Source: Cristatella mucedo (Eukaryota > Bryozoa > Phylactolaemata > Cristatellidae). From it: 64,000 nucleotides of DNA. Shown here piece after piece: positions 21,768-64,000 of the stretch (within the stretch, counting starts at the first letter, position 1; each line of letters starts with the position of its first letter). The position numbers and the translations under genes are program-made. The notes below the pieces were generated by a model. It did not search any database, was not told where the DNA came from, and worked only from the letters and a program-made list of their open reading frames with translations. Location: positions 5,706,501 through 5,770,500 of the forward strand of contig WPIO01000012.1 of the NCBI GenBank assembly GCA_009760855.2, given 5' to 3'.

Positions 21768-21776
21768 TTTATACGC
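21768..21776 (-). promoter_or_regulatory. TATA-box-like motif upstream of the cysteine-rich gene
   Basis: The minus strand reads GCGTATAAAATTGG in an otherwise GC-rich setting about 1 kb upstream of the ATG at 20748. It could serve a promoter with a noncoding first exon. A single AT-rich motif may also be chance. Confidence 0.2.
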
Positions 21777-23511
21777 GCCTTTTTCGGTCAGCGATGGCTC
21801 CGAAGTTTCGGGGCTGCGCGTAGTACCCGGCCGGTTCGACGGCACAGGCGCTTCGCGGCCGCGCCGTCGCAGACATCCGTTCGACACCCGACGGTCGAAT
21901 GCAGCCTCGCAGCGCTGCCGCAGACGAATCGCAAGTGAGCGAGCGCCAGCTTCGGGTGACGCGCGAAGATGCGGCAGCGCGCGGCGGCACACGCGTTCGG
22001 CGACGACTCGTGGCGCGCCGCGCATACCGCTTCAGCGGCGCGAGAGCGCAAGCAGACCGAGCTTTGTGGTCGTTCCGCACCGACTGTCCGCCGGCTGCGT
22101 TCGCCTGCGTTCCTTCGCGAATAATGAGCAGTTTGCGCGCAGGTAATGGCGCCGTCTGGGCCGGTCCTGGCGAGGCGCGTGCTCTTCGCCCGCGAATCTT
22201 CGCAAGGCCACCCCGCAATCTCAGCAGACTTCGTCGCGAGATCGCGACGTCTCGTCGCTGGGACGAAAAGACGCCTAAGGACGACGCGACAAATGGAACA
22301 GCGCTGGGATAGCGCGGCGAAGCAGGCCGGCGAGCTCGCCTAGGGACGGCGCTTTCCCGAGATCGTGCGAGATTCGTACGAGGAAGCGAGAACCTTGAAG
22401 CAGCGGCGGGGAGCTTGCGGCCGCCCGGCCGAGGCCGACTGGCGTGGCACGCGGCGGCCGCAGTCGAACTGAACTAAGTGGCGCAAATTGAATATGTAGC
22501 GTGCTGCGGGTGCGGCGCGTCGCCCAGCTGCGGTCGGCCGTAGCGAGCTCTCCGCAAAGGAAGCGGCGTCTAGCCAAAGAATCACCAGGACGACGACGAC
22601 GACACTGCCGCCGCCGCCGCCACTCCCCCCCCCCGCCGGCGGTCCTAACCGCATAGCTCGATCGCCGTGAGCTGTCGACGCGGCAGCTGCGCGCGCAGAG
22701 CCATCGGCCGGCTGGCTTGCTGCTTGGTGGCTGCGTGCGCGAGCGAGCAATCCGCCGTCAGTTGCGAGCAGCAGCTCGTTTGCCCTGCAGGAAATAAATC
22801 TGAAATCTGACTCGTTACGTTGACTGGTCAAAGTTCGAGCGCCGGGCACTCGGCGGAGAGCGTAAGTTTCATCGCTGTGCAGAGCCCGAGCGACCTTTGC
22901 ACTGCATTCTTCGTCTGCCGCCACTCTTCGCAAAAGCTGTAAGTACCTGCGAGTACACTTTCTCTTTGAGAAAAAGCCCTCCAATAAATATTCGCGCAGC
23001 GATTGCAATAGCTTTCTTTGCTCCTGCTGGCTAGTCGAGCCGTCCGCACGTCAGACCGCGTGCTATCGTTTCTCATCTGATTATCAAGAATTAAGCCGTT
23101 CTACAACGTCAGGGCAGTGCAGTCTTTTAATCGCTTGCAGTTCAATGAGAAAGCTCTCGATCAGAAGTAGAGTTGATGAGTTCATTTAACCATCAGACTA
23201 TAACTCACGACAATAGTGAAGATAATTGTAGCAAAAACAGATGATACTGCTTACATGACAGCAACCTAGCCTGTAGAAGACATCGGTGAGAGGCAACAAC
23301 ATTAAAAGCCGTCCGATGGCGATGGTAGCACGACGACTGCGGCGATATTACTGGATTTTAATTTTAAATTACGTACTCCTAAACGCGGGAATATTTAATG
23401 AAATTTAAATTCTAGGAAAAACGAGTTTGCTTGGTCATTATACTGCAGTAATAAAGATGAGAACCCGGTGAGACGATGGGTAATTAAAACAAAAGTATAG
23501 TAACAATTTGG

Positions 23512-62554
<39,043 letters not shown>

Positions 62555-62879
62555 CTGCAATATACGGGAATCATGCTCGAACCATTAAGGCAAAAAAACA
62601 ACTACCGCGAGTCAATCATAAGATTTGTACTCGAAAATGCATTACCACGATATAACAAAAATAGATCTTCGAGTCTTTGAGTTGCATGTTCACCGGCTGC
62701 AACTTATTTGCTGCTTAAAACTATCCAATAGCCTTTACCACTTCAGCCGTGCTCTTTTACTTGCTTTCTGCATTAGACAACCGGTGCTCACTAAGAAAAG
62801 CTGAGGCTTTAGGTATGTCACAGCAACTAGCCCAGAAAAAACTCGCACAGTGTTCACGGTTTGACAGAGTTGCAAACAT

Positions 62880-62925
62880 ACACAGGCACAGACACAGGCA
62901 CAGACACAGACACGCACACACACTC
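62880..62925. repeat. CA-rich short tandem repeat
   Basis: Units of CACAGGCACAGA and CACAGA repeated, turning into CACACA. Confidence 0.85.
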
Positions 62926-63197
62926 CTTCACATGGACACACGAGCTTGCCCACATTGAACTATTTTGCAAAAGCCAAGAGTTTGGTGGCATGCAAACTGA
63001 TAGCATGACTAAAGAAAACTAAACCCAGCAGTGGTTACGGAGAGAACAAAATTTATATCGCTCAAATCTACCGGAAGGATTCTCTAGAGCAGTCAGTCGG
63101 CCAAGCAAAAATGTGCATATGCACCAGAGAGCACCCACAGATTGCTATCCGGCCGTTTCTTCAAGTCCTCTCAAGCTGCTGAGGCTCTACTGACAAT

Positions 63198-63335
63198 GCT
63201 TAAACGAGGCTGTTGAATCAGCCGACCTTGACTTACAAGTAATGTCAGAAAGCTGGACAAACGAGGCCTCGAGAGCTCAGTTGGAAGAGCGCTTGCACAG
63301 AAAACCTGAGGTTTCAGGATTGGTTCTGCTCGAGG
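63198..63335 (+). mobile_element. SINE-B tail fragment followed by a tRNA-like head
   Basis: GAGGCTGTTGAATCAGC at about 63205 is a family B tail. A separate tRNA-like segment follows with the A-box-like AGCTCAGTTGGAAGAGCGCT and TTTCAGGATTGGTTCTGCTC. The cloverleaf is not intact, so I do not call a tRNA gene. Confidence 0.5.
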
Positions 63336-64000
63336 CAAAATTGTTCTGTCCTGAGTTCCACGGCTGCCGACTGTTGTGTATTTTAAAAATTACTGCTTTA
63401 CTTGCAGTCACTGCTAAACTTCACCTGGCTGTCACCACTAAAAATGGAACCACTTGCATTCAGCCGTTCCCGTGTGCCTAGCAAGGCAGCGACAAACTGC
63501 TCCTAGGAGTTATCTGCAACCCACCTAAATCTGCATATGTCAAGCAGCACACAAGGGTCTCATGTGCTGACCACAGCAGATGCCGTGACGACAAATCAAC
63601 ATCTAATTTACTAATAAAATAAAACATGCACCTTCACTGTACATTGAGGTTCGGCTTGCGAACTTATAGGGTCAATTAAAGCCAAGGCTCCAAAGCCTAT
63701 TTGGTGATAAGCAAAACGAAGTCGTGATAGCTTGATTAGTAGTCCTCTGAACTGAAAAAGCCAAGGTTTAAGAATCATAGCTTGAGGCAATTTTTGTTCA
63801 TCTTTCATTCCCATAGCAGACAGCACCTGGCAGCTCTGTTTTTAAAATGACCTTCTCAACTAAGGGTCCTACCACATGCAGTGCATTGAACTGCATCTGT
63901 TAGAATGATCTGATCCAAGTTGCCCGGCCCACGAAGTCCCATCCTGTTCATAGTTCAAACAGTCTAGGTCGGACAAAGTAAGCCGATGCTGAATGCTGCC

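Larger units (their letters stand above)
15250..22800. promoter_or_regulatory. CpG-rich domain around the cysteine-rich gene
   Basis: CpG is dense here and sparse on both sides. The block contains the whole cysteine-rich gene and about 2 kb upstream of its ATG, so part of it is probably promoter. Many long open frames in it are a by-product of high GC. Two antisense LINE tails interrupt it at 16868-17142 and 17692-17762. Confidence 0.55.
62560..64000. other. 5' side of the D-cysteine desulfhydrase-like gene; first coding exon not found
   Basis: I searched the minus strand for the usual PPxWA...IP segment and saw none, so the start is probably beyond 64000. Confidence 0.5.

Noticed and set aside
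22340-23008. 222-codon minus frame containing a Gly-rich stretch and a hydrophobic VVVVVLVILW segment that resembles a signal peptide
   Set aside because: It lies in CpG-rich DNA with poly-GGC and poly-GAC runs, has no family motif, and no downstream exon could be joined.
63250-63335. Possible functional tRNA gene
   Set aside because: The A-box-like part is good but the B box and stems are poor and SINE-B tail sequence lies next to it, so it is a SINE-like relic.

Overview
This window is animal nuclear DNA: genes are split by introns with GT/AG borders, no bacterial-type operon or ribosome binding site is visible, microsatellites are abundant, and there are many decayed copies of one L2/CR1-type LINE and of tRNA-derived SINEs. 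The species cannot be fixed from sequence alone. A metazoan-type FANCL next to a D-cysteine desulfhydrase-like gene (a family vertebrates generally lack) and the repeat style suggest an invertebrate, possibly marine. Most open reading frames here are chance frames, CpG-rich frames or translations of simple repeats. I rebuilt genes by joining short exons whose splice phase and family alignment agree.

Layout. (1) 1916-12864, plus strand: the last nine exons of FANCL, the RING-type E3 ubiquitin ligase of the Fanconi anemia pathway. The N-terminal exons must lie left of the window. (2) 20748-16416, minus strand: a three-exon gene for a 135-residue secreted protein with 14 cysteines, inside a CpG-rich block (about 15.25-22.8 kb). 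I do not recognise its family. Exons 2 and 3 each encode a near-mirror-symmetric cysteine pattern built from CxxxC motifs, as expected for disulfide-stapled helical hairpins. It is tail-to-tail with FANCL. (3) 62554-23512, minus strand: a PLP enzyme of the D-cysteine desulfhydrase/ACC deaminase family, seven confident exons (62554-40009) plus a phase-compatible probable last exon at 23591-23512. The first coding exon was not found. The two residues that separate ACC deaminase from D-cysteine desulfhydrase are both Thr, which favours desulfhydrase.

The rest is intron and intergenic DNA full of repeats: L2-like LINE fragments ending in a conserved double hairpin and an (ATT)n tail; many short hairpin-only copies cut at nearly the same point; SINE family A (tRNA head plus the same hairpin tail); SINE family B (tRNA head, different tail); and an unusual array of about 170-bp monomers that switches orientation in the middle (35.4-36.9 kb), with a second rearranged copy at 50.7-52.5 kb interrupted by an L2 LINE. 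Several tandem repeats, palindromes and long microsatellites complete the picture.

The three genes show no obvious shared pathway (DNA crosslink repair, an extracellular cysteine-rich protein, D-cysteine/H2S metabolism). Their adjacency looks like ordinary genome neighbourhood, not a functional cluster.
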